From Polychytrium aggregatum (lineage: Eukaryota; Chytridiomycota; Chytridiomycetes; Polychytriales): a stretch of 64,000 bases of DNA. The notes below the pieces were generated by a model. It was not told the origin of the DNA. It made no database searches and saw nothing but the letters and a program-made list of their open reading frames with translations. A program made the translations under genes and the position numbers. Where the stretch lies: contig NW_026516217.1 in NCBI RefSeq assembly GCF_025602895.1, positions 682,001 to 746,000 on the forward strand, in the 5' to 3' direction. Shown here in pieces: positions 49,815 through 63,200 of this stretch (positions are counted from its first letter, which is position 1; each line of letters begins with the position of its first letter).

Positions 49815-52800
49815 CTATGATTTCTCGGGAATGAGCACGGCTGCTCCGACGGGACATTCCGCGGTAGGTGAGGCCCGTCGCGGCACCAATTCATCGGTCG
49901 ATAGCATCTCCTGGGGACGGTGGATCATTTTGGCTTGACTTGCAAGGGTGTGAGCGCTTGCGAGTCGCCTGAAAACATCCTCTTCGGGGTTGGTTGGAGT
50001 TCGTCGCAGTGCCGGGCGCGTTGGGGAGAGGTTGTTGGAGGAGCGGTACTGCTCAGCATCTGGAAACGGGCGGGTGATAGTCCCCTGGGGACGATTGCTG
50101 GCCACGGCCTCTTCGTCTTCGCCGCTGGTATCGCTCGCATAACCGATTCGGGGTGAGGGGGGCCCAGCAGCCTGAGGGATGCGGCTCCTGCGCGGAAGGC
50201 TGAGTGCCCGGCTTGGGGGCAAGTCGTCACGAGATGAATGCTTGAAACTCTGTCGGAGAGGCGACGGCGGGCGAGGGGCAGAGGCATCGCTGGTGCTGAC
50301 AAGGGAATCGCCGCTGGCGTTGAGGCTGTGGGTGCGAGGCACATCGCTCCAGGCCTGTCTCCTGCTGCCGCTGCCTTTCTCCGCCTGTTCCTCGGGTTCA
50401 TACGTGAATGACGATGACCGTGGTAGCCGATCCGCCCCGGCGTTCTGCAATACGTAGAGCTTGCCGGAGCTGCGCTTCGACAGCCTCATCTTGTCCTTGA
50501 TGATCCGTAGAACTTCCAGATCCTGATCGGTGAGCTCGTTCTCGTCCGCAACTTCCTCTATCGGTTGGTCAGTCTCGGTCGACACGGAGATTCGCGGAGA
50601 CTGCCGTGATTCCTGCAAGGCTTTCTCGACCGCCACCTGGACAGCTTTCTTCTGGCGAACGAGATCCTCCTCTTGTACTTTTTGGATACGCCCCTCATAG
50701 TCGACTGCGGCCTGGCGGGCGGCATGCTGGATGGTGTCGATCGACGACTTGAGCTCGGCAATAATCCGATCGCGCTCGTTCAGCGCATACTCCTCGTCTC
50801 GCACAAACATCCGCAACTGGATGATATCTTCGAGATAGAGTTCGAGGATTAAGCTGAGCTCTTCACTTTCCAGCGAATGCAAGAAGTTGACAATGTTGTC
50901 CCAGATCTGATCCGTGTCCAGGGGCAAAGATGCCGGTGGCGCATTGGACTGGCTCTTCTCGGTGTCTATTTCCGGCAGTAGTATGATAGAAGAGAATGGC
51001 GTCGGTCAGCAGTCCAAGTCACCAGACGCTCGCCTCGTTCTTTGGCGCGCTCTTGCTCTCCAGCATATCCTGGCACACATCTGTCGGTACTAACCTTGCG
51101 TGCGGCAACGGTTGACATCCTCCATGAACAGGGTCTGGTGCCTGGTTTGATCGACACCATCTGCTTCGGGCGCTGCGCTCCCGAGTTCGTTGCCGCGATC
51201 GAGGGCTGACGGTACCATCGGAGACGACGGGCGCCGCATTGGCCGTTGCCACACCAGGCGCCGTTCCTCGGGGATGCTTTCTTCGTCCTGGGCTGAGCTG
51301 TCTGCGGGGGCACTGGGCTTGGACTGAACGCCACGCTCCTCTTCGACAGCGAGGATCCTCGAGTTGACCATCGCGATTTCGTGATCCAGAACCCAGAGTC
51401 GATCATCCATATACTGTGGCTTTTGAGGATCGAGCGGCAGTCCTGTTGCCTCGGAATCGGCCAAGACCACGCGCTCTCGCTCAGCCAGCAGCTCGCGTTG
51501 CTCGCCGAGCAGACGGTCGCGCTTCTCGTAGAGTTCGTCGAGGGCCATTGCAGCGCGGCGCGCAGAGATGGCGCATGCCATTTCCTGCTCAAGCAGCTGC
51601 TTCTTGAAGCGGGCACGGATAGCCAGCGGCGGCATGTTTTCGTATTCGTCAAGGTCGCCATTGAGTGGATTCGACAGCCGTCCGGTGAGGTCTTCGCCAC
51701 TCTGGTCGTCGAACCAGCCTTGTCGGAGACGACTTGAAGCGGATCCTTGGCGTGAGCCCGGCCGACTCTCGGTGCGTTTCAGCATCGTCAAGACCTTTTT
51801 CAGCTTGCTCTTTGAGTGCCGAATTTCTTCAGATCTCCGGCGGAGGATGATGGTCTGCAACAAGCATGCCAGAGGACGGGCGAGGGCGGGTTGGGGTCAG
51901 TCACCGTTGCCGTGGCTATGGCTATGGCTATGGCTGTGGCGAGTGCTACCAGGGCAGTTCGGTTCGATGGTTGCTTCGGCACTGGGAGTGGCACTGCGCT
52001 CGACGCCCACCTGCATCTCGTGGCTCTTCTCAAGTTCCTGGAGTTTCTTTTTCATCTCGAGGGTTTCGACCTCTCGTCGCTGGAGTTCCTTCTGGGTTTC
52101 AATGTGCAGAGCCTTGTTCTTATCGGCCTCGCGCTTGAGATCACGCATGATCTGCGCCTTTTCGGCTGGAGGTGGCCAGTAGGCAAGAGTAAGTCGAATG
52201 CATTGGCAGTCACAAGCGACAACGGCAGAACTCTTGGTAGCGAAAGCTGCCCCGGGTGGCGTCAATGCCCGAGCAGACACTGGCGCCACAGCGACTCACC
52301 TTTCAGACTTTCGATCGTTTCCCTCAGACCCTTTGTGAGCCCTTCGCTGCGAGATTTCGATGAGCTTTGCAGCCGTCCGTTGTCATTGAGCTTCTTTTTG
52401 TATTCTTGGATCTCCTGCTCCAGTTTGCGCTTCTGCTCCTCATATCGAGCTTTGACTGCCGCCGCGCCCCGGTCCCGTTCCCCTACCGGCGTCTTAGTAT
52501 CCCCGCGAATGCGGCCGAGCGCTTCATCCCTCTCCTGCTGAACTTGGATAAGCTGCGACTGCAAATTGGTCAACTTTTGCTCGTAAGCATCTTTCATGGC
52601 CGCGTAGTCGTTCTGTCTGGCCTGAAGTCGAGCAACGAGTTTCTCGTGCTCGATGATTTCGCTCTGGATCTTGTGAATGAGGGTATACATGTCTTGGGAA
52701 TGATCGGGCTCTTGGGCAGCTGGCGAGGGCTCTGCAGCGGCGCCATCGGCCTGGGGAAGACTTGGCCCCAGGCCGCTCTTGCGCGACGGCCCTGTCTTTT

Positions 52801-55800
52801 GTCGAATCTTGGACTGCGCGTTGGATACGAAGGGGCAGTGCGAATCGAGCAATTAGCACAAACACTTGCATTCGACACATGGGTCTGCCGGCCAACACAG
52901 GTGCCCACGCGCTTGTTTGGTATGTCTGGGCTCGTGGGTGGAAGTTGTGATGCGGGGCGCTGCTAACAGGGTCCGATGGAATGCAAGAGGGGCACTAGAT
53001 CGAAACTGTACGCATTCCATGCGAGCCCGGCTGATGCCGTCTGACACAAGTCTCGACCACATGTCCGTTGGCTCCTGGTCACATCCGCGGCATCACATAC
53101 CAGCTTTGAGTTGACATAATCCTCTGGGATTCCCTCGTTCAGACCGCCGGGCTCTCCCAGCGCCTGTAGTGGCAGAGAAACGGTGGTGAGCGGGTGTTGC
53201 TTAGACTGCGGATGCATGGCTGCACAGCAGTCTCACCTTTCGAAACTCTGGATCGTTTCGCAGTGTATGCAGAAAGTTACGTTCGTGGGCAAGGCCGCCG
53301 GCGCCGGCATCAACATCTTCCGTGAGCATGTTCTTGATTCGCGGAACTTCGGGATGCTCCGGAATCAATAGCTCTGTCGGGCTAGAAAGATTCTCGATGC
53401 TCTGTTCGGTATAGGCCCGCTGCGCAGTCTCGGAGCGGGCTTGCTCGATCAGCTTGGCGACGGTCTCTGCACGGGCAGACAGCATCGAGGACAGCGTCTC
53501 GCCTTTCTTTTTGTTGCCATCGGGCTGGTCAGTAGATTTCAGCTTAGCAACGACGGAGTGGTACCACGTCAGGCGGTCGTGCGCATCGGCCAGGCGAAAT
53601 CGCATATCCGAGATGATGGCCACATACGACTTGATGAGATCGCTCTGAGTCCCCGAGTTCTGGGTGCCGGGATAGCTGGCAAGGTCGGCCTCGACAGTGT
53701 CACTGCCGGGCTCTTGCACAAACCCATTGGATACTGTGGCTGGGCCGCCGGCCGATGCCGGGGGTCTCTTGTGGCCGAGAACTTTCTCGATCAGGGCAGC
53801 GTCGCGCTCCGAGAGAGCTTCGGAAAGATCCCGATTGAGTTTGGAGGCTCGCTCATACAGACGAGTGTTTTTGAATTTTAGACGCTCGATCTCAAAATCG
53901 AGTTTCCTCTGATCGCCTTTGATCTGGGCAACCTCTCCCTTCAGCTCTCGGTTTTCCTGGAGAAGGAGGTCGACTCTTCGCTCCTGCATCGACAGTTCGT
54001 GCTCCATTCTCTGCTTCTGCGACTGCAGATCTGCAACAAGCCCCTCGTCGAGCCGGCCCGATTGCTCTGCCGAGGCGCTGCCACCAGCGGTTAAGCCGGT
54101 CCCAGACCGAAGCGAGGCGATTTCGGCTTGAAGCTCAGCGACCACCATCTTGAGGGAGCGAATCTCGCGATCCTTGTCCTGTGCCGAGCCAGAAGCACCG
54201 TCCCAGTCCTGGTTGATGGCGACGCGGTTCTTGATGTTGCGGGTCCGGTTCGCATAGTTGAGGGTATTGACTGTTTCACCGTAGTTGGAGTCGCTGGGGC
54301 TTACACAGGCCAGCATCAGCGTCTGGCTGTTGCCGCCCAAGCTATCTTGCAGCATCCGCGTCAACTTGGAGTCACGGTACGGGATGTGGACTGCCCGCCG
54401 CGACTCATCGCCCAGAGCCGAGATGACGTTTCCGAGAGCCAGGAGCCCCTGGTTGATTGAAATGCCCTCCTTTTTGCGCTCGCCTGCGGCGTTGGTTCGC
54501 TTAAGTCGTTCTGAGCCAGCCAGATCCACAAAATGGAACTTTGACGAGAGGTGCTGCCATGTGCTCGCGGATGATGCCCCACTGGGTCGTGGTTCCGGGC
54601 CAGAGGAGCTTGCGACCGCGATTGGAGAGGTATCGGACCGAGCGGGCGACTCTGAAACGCCTCCAAGTCGTCTTTGCTTGAGGATTACCGAGAAGATGGC
54701 GTGGGACCGTGAGGACGAGGTATTCATATCTGTTGTGCCAGTGGTGCGGTAAAGGGAGCCTTTCTGAAGAAAGCTGTTGGGTGCGGAAGAGAATTCAGAA
54801 TACACAGCATCTCGAAATATTCGTTCTTCCAGGATGTCGAAATCGACCGACAAGACGAGCGGATTCGATGGGGAAGCACAGTGCGCATATCAAAAGTATA
54901 ATCATCCAGTTTGCCAAATGGACTCGAGCGATGCCACTCATATCCATCTCCAATGAGCTGGTAGGGATCTCACCTCAGCAGCTCTTCTGGAGATTTGACT
55001 TCCTCTTCGCGCACGCCGGTCCAGACAATGTTGCCGTTGCCGTCCTCGCGGATCGACAGCCCGCCCCATCCAGAGCTGCCGGCAGTCCGCGGCCGAGGAT
55101 TCAGCAGGTCCAGTAGGTCCTCGTTGTAGAGCTCGAGAAAAGAAACAAAGACCTGGAATCCAAACTTGTCGGCCAGCCGTGCTTGCGTCTGTTCCAATCG
55201 ATTGTATATCTCGTATATGGCACGCGGAACGATGCCTGACGAATGCCCAGCAACAGTCAGCCAGAGCATCGTCCTCCCGAGCCAACACAGGCGCACAGCA
55301 ACACAGGCGCACAGCAACACAGGCAGCATGCCACCGTGCCCGGGACCAAATCTTCGGCACTCGAACAGGCTACTTCCAGATACACCGGCAGTCTGAAGAA
55401 TGCTGCCGACGGGCCCAGTCGGTACCAACCTTGGTTCTCGTGCGTGCTGGTATCCAGACCCGTTCCCATGCTTTGCGCCGAATCAGGAAGTAAGACCAAT
55501 ATCGCGGCGCAAGGGTCCATTGGTGCAGGATACGTTAGCGTCAAGTCATCAGAGGCCATGTCGACTGGCATGACTGTGTCCAGCCGTCCAATGACCTCGC
55601 CGACAGGTGCACCGCATTGCCGAGTTACCTGTATGTTTTACCCGAGCCTGTCTAAGGCGATCAGTAGAGACAGATGGAGTGGAATGAGCGCATGTGCTTG
55701 TCAGCGATGGTCATCTTCTCTGGTCGATTGAATCGAAACTATCGACCAGGGGAACAGACTGGGAGAGCGGGTGCGGGAAGCAGCCCGGGGAACTGTGTCT

Positions 55801-56103
55801 CGGAAGTTTGATTCGTACCTGGCCGTAGGCAAGAATGGTGGCATTGAAGCCCTCGAGGAATCGGTCGATCAGGTCCAGGACGCACGCCTTGAAGACTTCG
55901 TCCTGGCCGATGCTCGGAGGAAAGACATGGTCGAAGGTGTAGGGGCGCTTCTCGGCTTGGTGGCCATATATGGTGGTCGAGTCAGCACCGACGATGACGG
56001 TGCTGTTGCCGGGATAGGCAATGCAGTCGACCGAGTTGGCGAGGATCTCTTTTGGTGTGATGGGACGCACACGAAGCGCTACTCTGACGGATGTAGTTGC
56101 CAT
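49815..56103 (-). CDS. Kinesin-4-type N-terminal motor with long coiled-coil tail
   Basis: Exon 1 (55819-56103) starts [20 protein letters not shown] and ends AYGQ. A 23-nt microexon (55629-55651) encodes TGSGKTY, the P-loop. Exon 55430-55470 adds [14 protein letters not shown], then [14 protein letters not shown] and [17 protein letters not shown] follow. The exon from about 54750 has [15 protein letters not shown] (switch I), [18 protein letters not shown] (switch II), [20 protein letters not shown] and [38 protein letters not shown] ends the motor, then comes extended coiled coil down to 49815, including a region ([20 protein letters not shown]) resembling KIF4/21/27 tails. Kinesin-4 motors regulate microtubule plus ends in spindles and cilia; which role applies is not decidable. 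The tail end is Ser/Pro-rich and disordered. Tail exon borders are approximate. Confidence 0.88.
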
Positions 56104-56761
56104 TTAGTGGTCAGCCAGGTGCATGTCTTGAGCCGGTGCAAGGAAGCCGAGACCGAAAGGAGGGGTCGAGGGCCGCAAACGGCGCCGGTGGAGAAGGCGA
56201 GGCGGGCGCTGGTCGTTCCGAGCTGGCAGCTGCAGCGTCCAGGATTCAAAGAGGGCAGTGTGTGCTTTGCAAGCCGGGTCGGTGCAAGGCCGGAGACGGA
56301 CGACGAGCAGATCGAGGAATTGCAGACGAAGGCGACTTGGTGATTGCAGGACGGTGGATGGGGATGTGAGACCAAGGCCGCCCGCCCATCCTTGGAAAGA
56401 AGCAGGCACGAAGCGCGGGACAAAGGGGCGGGGAGCAGTCTGATTGGACCGCGGACGTGGCCGACACGCACGACGCGCGGCTGGCTCGGCCACAGCACGG
56501 ACCGGAACGAGCAACGCCGACGGCAGGCAATGGTATCAGAGATATCGACGGCAGGCAGTGATATCGGCGGCAGGCAATGGTATCGATTGTTGGCGGTGCT
56601 GTCGGGAGAACACCGTGCAGCAGTGCGCCGCGAGAGGCACGTCGCAATTCATTCGTTATAATCGAGCCCAACCAAGTCCAACCAAGTCCAGACCCCCTGC
56701 ACCGCTCGCTCGCAGCGGCACGCAACTCCTCGCCGCCATGGGCGAGCATCGAGCCACTCCC
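56104..56761. other. Intergenic between kinesin start and PH-CNH gene end
   Basis: About 660 bp with no supported gene. It should hold the kinesin promoter (transcription to the left) and the 3' end of the PH-CNH gene. A short repeat of GGCAGGCARTGRTATC-like units is seen at 56520-56590. Confidence 0.5.
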
Positions 56762-59700
56762 TTATGCTCGACAGTCGATCTGGCAGAGCTGGCGGCTTCC
56801 GTCGTTCCGGTGGCAGTCCACCAGGAAAAAGTCAAAGTCGGTTCGGACGGGTATCCACCGCAGGATGCTGTGAGGTCTTCGCACGATTTGCAGAATCGAG
56901 CCGTCGGCCAGACTGCGAATCTCAATCACATCTTCCGTGCACACAACCAATGCATCGCCGACGGATTCTGAACGAATCAAAGCAGGGAGATAGACCAGAT
57001 ATCGGCCTGGTCAGTACACGCTCCAATATCATCGTCATCACAGGCCTCATCACCCGTGCTGCACGGCATCGTACTCACTCATTGCGATAGGGCGAGTCAG
57101 CCAGCTCATTTTCCAGATCTTCTTGGTTTGGGACCGCTGCCGCGTGCGGTTGATAAAGACGCCGTAGTCTGCGGATGTCATGACAGCGGCATCAGCCGAG
57201 ACTGCCATCTGTACAGCAGCTTATGGGCGAGCTTATCGACCGGGGGGCATACGTACCGGGGTAGCACAGCAGGTAGTCGCCGTCCGAGAGACGAAATACA
57301 CCCATTATCGTTTGCTTTTCCAGGTTGGTGATAAATTGCAGCTCGGTGTTGGAGTCGCTTATGAGGGCTGGTGATGTCCAGCCGCACGGGCAGAATATAT
57401 ATATACCAGACTGTCAGTACTCGGCAGCTTGTTGAGCTTGTTCATGGCAGCGATCATCATCTGGAACAAGCACACTAACAGCGGGTGGTTACCGCGGTGT
57501 CCAAAACCACATCCCAATACTTACGCCCCATAGCAGCAAGCGCTCCCTTGGCCATATCAATTTGGATGAGGTGAATGCCTTTGTGGCATCCCACAAACAT
57601 GAACTTGCCGAAAAAGTCGATCGACAGGATCTCGGCCGGGAAGAAGCAGCTCTGAGATTGGCCCGCGACCATGTCAGCGATCCCGCAGGTCGGCCGATAG
57701 AGCATTCGCCGTGTCACACGGTGCCATGTCGAGCCAATATTAGACTTACTTCGACTCCTTCAACTCCTTCTGCGGTAATCTCCCAGATGCGAATCGAATG
57801 GTCGATAGGAATCGACCGGAGTGGGTCCTTGACCAGAGCAACCAGGTTACGTCCGTCACAGAGGCCGGCTGTGAAGTGAACCACGTCCGAGTTAACCTTG
57901 ATTTGAGGGAGCTGAGGCGGCACGACTTCTGACGAGCGCATCAGTTCGTCTGGTACCGAATATAAGTACACGATCATGTCTAGTGAACGGGGAGGAGGGT
58001 GGTCAGCCATCGGACATGTCAACACTGACAGTGTGCAGATCACTGATACTGATGGCACTGATGACACGGATGATACTGATGACACTGATGGCATGGACAT
58101 CGCTGATGACACGGACACCACCAAGCCCATTACCGTGCTGGATTAGTAGCATTGTTCCTTGTGGAGTGAAAACCACCTCGACATTGATGATGGCCCCGGC
58201 CGACTTGTCGACGATACACATAAAGTCGTATGGGAAGGTCGCCCGCCGGCCTGGGTCGGACTTGGACATGTCCGCACTTGCCAGGTGTTCAAAGAAGACA
58301 CCGCTCGGCGTGCACACCAACAGACGTTGGTCGATCTTGGAAACAAACAAAATCGACTCGGCCAAATCTGGGGCAACTTGGAGGAAGTTTTTAAGCCGAA
58401 AGGCGCTTGGAACAGCCGATTCGGCGTGGCTCAGATACACCAGTTGTGTCCGGATATCGACGGGCCAATGCGAGGCGCTCTCTGATATAAGCCGCAGCTG
58501 CCCGTGGTTTGGGAGAAAGTGGTCGACGGTCTTGATGATGAAATCGCACCCGATGGTTTCGACCACTTGCTGGCTCGAGTTCTGCCCATAGGTCGTGTTG
58601 TATGAGCTGCACAGCTCGATCAGACTCAGTGGAATGGGCTAGAACGCCAAGAAACGGCCCGATCAAACGAACAGAGCAAACGACGCGAGCGGTAAGAGGC
58701 AGTGCCAGAGCAGATATCGCAAGGACGGTTGGCTCAGGAAACGCAGGGCTGCGATGCGGCGAGCAGCCACGAGCACGGCAATCGACAGGAGCCGTGCTCG
58801 TGAGATAACTGACTATCGGGATTGCTGCAAATCCAACACCAATGTCCGGCATCGCCTCAAATCCGTGCCGATCCAGGCCCGATGCCACCGCTGTTTCTCC
58901 TTTCGACGGTCACGCACCTTGGTATACAGGGTCAGCTTGCCGCTCTGTTCCTTCAGAAACAGCAGTGCTGTTGATGTCAGGACGCCGTACACATACGCCG
59001 ACACCCGGCCTTCGTGGACGATCCGGAGGGGGCCCTGTGTGAGCAGCTTTTGCTCACGCTCCAGCAGCCCCAAGTCCTTTTGGACCCAAAGGTACGCACG
59101 AGGCGAAGCGAGGCAGGGAACATGGGCAGCGTCCGCACGATTGACGGAATCGGCACAGTCAGCATCTGGTGACTTTATCAGTGTTGCAGGGCCGCAGCCC
59201 GGACGAAATGCTGGTGGTGGTGGAGGCGGCATACAGCACCGTCCAGGAAGCCCCACCCCACCCCCAACCAAAGGGAACACATACCACAACCAAGGGAAAT
59301 AGACCGCGGTCGGCCTTCAGGATCTCCGCAAGTGATTCGTAGTTGATATATGTCGGATAGGAGGGCCGCTCTTCCGGCCGGGGCGAGGCTGCCGATAGCG
59401 GCGACGGCGACGAAAGAGGCACCAACAGAGTGGCGAGGCTATGGATGTTGCGACCGAGGGTCCGGATGGTTGAGGCAGGGCCGCCAGCAGCATCAGGTCC
59501 ATCGGTGCGGCCCGCCGGTCGCCTCCAGAACGGAACCAATGGCACCAACGACGGCTGAGCCGACGATGACGACGCCGACGACGACGGTGTCGGCTGGTCG
59601 GAATGCCCAGCGTGTGGATTAGAAGAGCGCATGCGTTTCTCTGGGCGGGTTGGCGAGATGAGGGTGCAGGGACGGCCCCGGGTTTGGAGAGCCAGCGGTG

Positions 59701-59869
59701 CTTTGTTCGCAGCGAGGCCAGGCGTGCGGGATGGCCCTTGGCATTGTGCCAGCAGCAGCGGGCCAGAGCCTGGAGGTCGGCTTGGCTGCAAGGTGCACAT
59801 GGCATGCTGGAGCAGACAACGTGCGGCCAGGTCGCTGAAGACTAAGCCGGGAGCCGCCGGCCGGGGCAA
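56762..59869 (-). CDS. PH plus citron-homology (CNH) domain protein, RhoGEF paralogue lacking the DH domain
   Basis: Exon 1 (from about 59869 to 59262) is Ser/Pro-rich and ends YINYESLAEILKADRGLFPL. The next exon begins at about 59091 with DLGLLEREQKLLTQGPLRIV and YVYGVLTSTALLFLKEQSGK, the PH domain typical of Rom2-type GEFs. CNH-domain exons follow: ETIGCDFIIKTVDHFLPNHG, RLLVCTPSGVFFEHL, NLVALVKDPLRSIPIDHSIR, PAEILSIDFFGKFMFVGCHK, VFRLSDGDYLLCYP, then ALVVCTEDVIEIRSLADGSI and a stop at 56762-56764. CNH domains bind Rho/Rac GTPases and are found C-terminal in yeast Rom2. The order PH-CNH matches the neighbouring RhoGEF, but no DH (exchange) domain is found upstream: only about 340 bp separate this gene from its neighbour. 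It may be a regulatory non-exchange paralogue. The start is uncertain. Confidence 0.7.
58030..58130. repeat. GATACTGATGACACT-like repeat in PH-CNH intron
   Basis: Degenerate triplet-phased units (GATACTGATGGCACTGATGA type) between two CNH-domain exons of the minus-strand gene. Confidence 0.75.
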
Positions 59870-60213
59870 GAGAGAGTCCCGCTGTTCTTTTAAATGCGAT
59901 GTATTGTGGAGAGCACGAACGAATCACTCCCAAGACCAGCTGCATGCGTTGTATCCTGCCCCAGTTCTTCTCTGGCGGCAACAATCATCCGCCGAGCATC
60001 AACGTATATGGCAAACTATGAGACCAAAAAAAAAATAATAGTCGGAACTCATAAGCACAAAATAGCACAAAATAGCACGGAATGAGCAAAGGCGATGGCC
60101 GAGCAAATCCAAGGTCGAGCCAGAAGAGCAAGTACGGGCCAGGGATGAGAAGAGGACAGGCAAAGCCGGGTGGAGAACAAAAAAAAAAAAACATCGCGGG
60201 AGAAGGAGGCGAC
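59870..60213. other. Short intergenic region with A-tracts
   Basis: The 344 bp between two tandem minus-strand genes contain an A10 tract (about 60026-60035), an A12 tract (60180-60191) and AAAATAGCAC repeated two to three times (60057-60078). It probably carries the RhoGEF 3' UTR and the promoter of the PH-CNH gene. Confidence 0.5.
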
Positions 60214-63200
60214 TCACGATCGCGGACAGAGCTTCATGAGCTGCTGGGTGCCGTTTGGCATCAGGCACACAACATGGCCCAGCGCAGGGTTTACCACACG
60301 CCAACTATAGCTGCTCGACGAGATAGGGAACAGCTGCAGCAGCTTGCCGTCAGACAGTCGGCGGACTTCGATCAGCCGGTTGCCAAAGACGATAAGGGAG
60401 TCCTGGATGACGGCTGGACACAAGAGGGGGAGGGCCGTCAGCACCGACAAACCACAGCCACAGGCAAAGATTCGCACAAGGTTCATTGCAGACAATGTCA
60501 GTCCATGGCAGCCACTCACCAAAGGCCTGGGGCTTGGCCAACCACTTAATCTTCCATGGTGGCTTTGTGCTATATCGATTCTTGTCAATCATGACGCCGA
60601 TGTCTGAATGAAACGTGTATGCATTAGACAGGCAGACATTGCTTTACTCAGCCTCGATGGACGCCCATGGCTTTGGCCAATGCTGCGTAAACTCAACGTA
60701 CCGTCGTAGCAGAGCAAAAAGTCGCCGGTACTCTGGTTCTTGAAGATGCCGTGGGTATGCACCGACTCACGTTTTGTGATGAAGGCGAAATTGGGATCGT
60801 CGGGTCGGAGGAGGGCTGCAGAGCGAGGGATGCAGACACACGCAGTTCAGTGAGCAAGTGAGAGACCGCGGTCATAAGCAGAGGAGCGATGGCTACTTGG
60901 GCCATGGCCGCGGCCATCGAAGCGGCGCTTGCGTCAACGTACCACCAGCGCCGGCGCATTCGTTGTTCAGAACGTCGACGCGCAGCATTTCATAGCCCTT
61001 CACGGAGCCCAGACACAGGATCTGGCTCATGAAGTCGACCGAAAGCACCTTCGCGGGATGGAAGCAGTCCTATCGAGAGGAGCCGTGTATCAGCAGCTGT
61101 ATCTGCCTTGACGCAGCTCGGCGTGTGCGGTGTGCAGAGCCGAATGCTGCATCTCTTGCAGCTCAGCTGCAAATGTGCTTTGGTGTGGACTGTACCTCGA
61201 ACTTCTTGGCAGGAACCGTCTCCTTTCTGAACAGGCCCTTCTGAACCTCGGCCTTCTCAGTTGCGTCCCAGATACGGACGGTGTTGTCCTTCAAGGCAAA
61301 TGCAACCTTGGTGAGCACAATCAAGTTTCGGTTGCCGCAGATACCAGTTTGGATCAGGTCCACGTCAGAGTTGAGCTTGAAAGCGGCGCCGGCCATGACC
61401 GAGGGATCGGATGTGGTCTGCTTGGTGACAGGATACAGATATACAGTTTTGTCTGGAGACGACAGCCCACAAGGCCATGTTAGATGACGCTGACACTGAC
61501 AGAGGCTGCGTGTGCAACTTGCCACATCAACGACGAGCAGCAGATGGCTCACCCTGTCGAATAATCATCAGGTCATCGTGTCTTGTCTCGATTGTTTGAA
61601 CAAAGTTGATATCACCGCTCGCGGAGCTGAGAATCTTCTTGAAGCTTGAGCCAAAGACAGAGTTCAGAACGGCTCTGTCTGTCTCGACTGAAGGAGTGGC
61701 GCTGGACTCTGGCCCCATAAAGACACCCTTCTTGGTGGCAACGATGAGCTTGCCGCGCAGCACGCCCGTGCCAACGATCTCATCGTAGTTGACGCCTTCA
61801 TAATTGGCTACTGTGTTGGGCGGAAGATCGCCAAGCTTCTTGGGGACGAGTGTGCCCGGGGTTTGCTCGACCTGCTCGTTGTGTTTTTGGATCTGGTTGC
61901 GAATATCAGTGGCCCATGCAGTGGCATCGATGCTGTGAGAAAACTTCAAGTCGAACCGCTCGCCAGAGTGAGTTTCGAGTGACAAGTGCCCATGTTCGGA
62001 GCTGTGTCCGGCGCGGGTCTGGATACTCTCAGGCTTGATCAGATCCAGTAAAATGGGCTAGGAAAGTATAGTATCATCGCATACGGTGGTTAGACGGCGC
62101 GGACAGTGTGAAATGACGAGCCGGGTGATCGCGGAGCCACTTACATTCTCATAGAGTACCATCTTTTCACGACGCACGGTGGTTAACAGGAGCACATGGT
62201 CAAGGAGATACACGTAGACCTTGATCTCGCCAGCTCGAATCAGCGAGGCGGCACCTTCACGAATCTTTCGACGATCGTCGTCCATCAGGCGCAGATCCTG
62301 ACAATAGAAACGAATACACATCCATCCGTGTGGACTGTTAGCTCGACTGCACCAAGCCCGCAACTCCAGTCGAGTCAAGTCCGACGCCACTCGGCCGTCC
62401 CCAGATCAGCCTCGAGATCGCCACGCACCTGATCGACATCTTCCTCGCACGCCAATTTAGAGTTCAGCGTGCTCAAAGTGAGGCGATCTTGCTGCTTTCG
62501 GTTCTCTTCGTTGATACGCTGGGTGAGATCCTTGATCATGCGGTTAGCCGTCTCGATGTTCTGGAGCTCTTGAGAGTCCTTGGGCGAATACTTGATAAGG
62601 TCCTTGAGGTAGAGGCCGTAACGACCAAGGCGAGTGGTGGGGCTAATCAAGGTACTTTCAAGGGGAAGCGACTTTGACTCTGGGAGGCGGCTAAAGGCCT
62701 GTGGATTGGCACAAACAGACACGTTAGGAGAAGCTGCAAGGCAGAGGCAATCCATACGCACCGGAAACCATGTGGGGTTGCGGGACGGATGCAGTGGCGT
62801 CAGAGGTGCGAGCAGACAGACTTGCCTCAAGACGTGCGCTGAAGGCGCTGTTCTTGCTCTTCTCCTTCTTGAACATCTCAATACCATAGACGTGGCCCGA
62901 GGAATACTGAAAGTAGCACTCGAAGCGGGGAACAAACTCGAGGAAGATATCTCCAATCTCGTGGATGACGTACTTGTCGGCCTGCTGGCGCTCATACAGA
63001 CGCTCATAGAGCTCTTGCCCGATCGTGAAAATCTCAGACATGTTCAAAAACACGTTTCGGATAAAGTTTTCTTTTTCAGAAATGTGCAGATCGTTGCTAC
63101 TGCGCAAGGGCTCGACAAATCCCTGTGCCGGAGAACGAGCGAATATGGCATACGTGGTAAGCATTAGGCCATCCTGGGTGGCGATTGGTGACGCGGTTCT

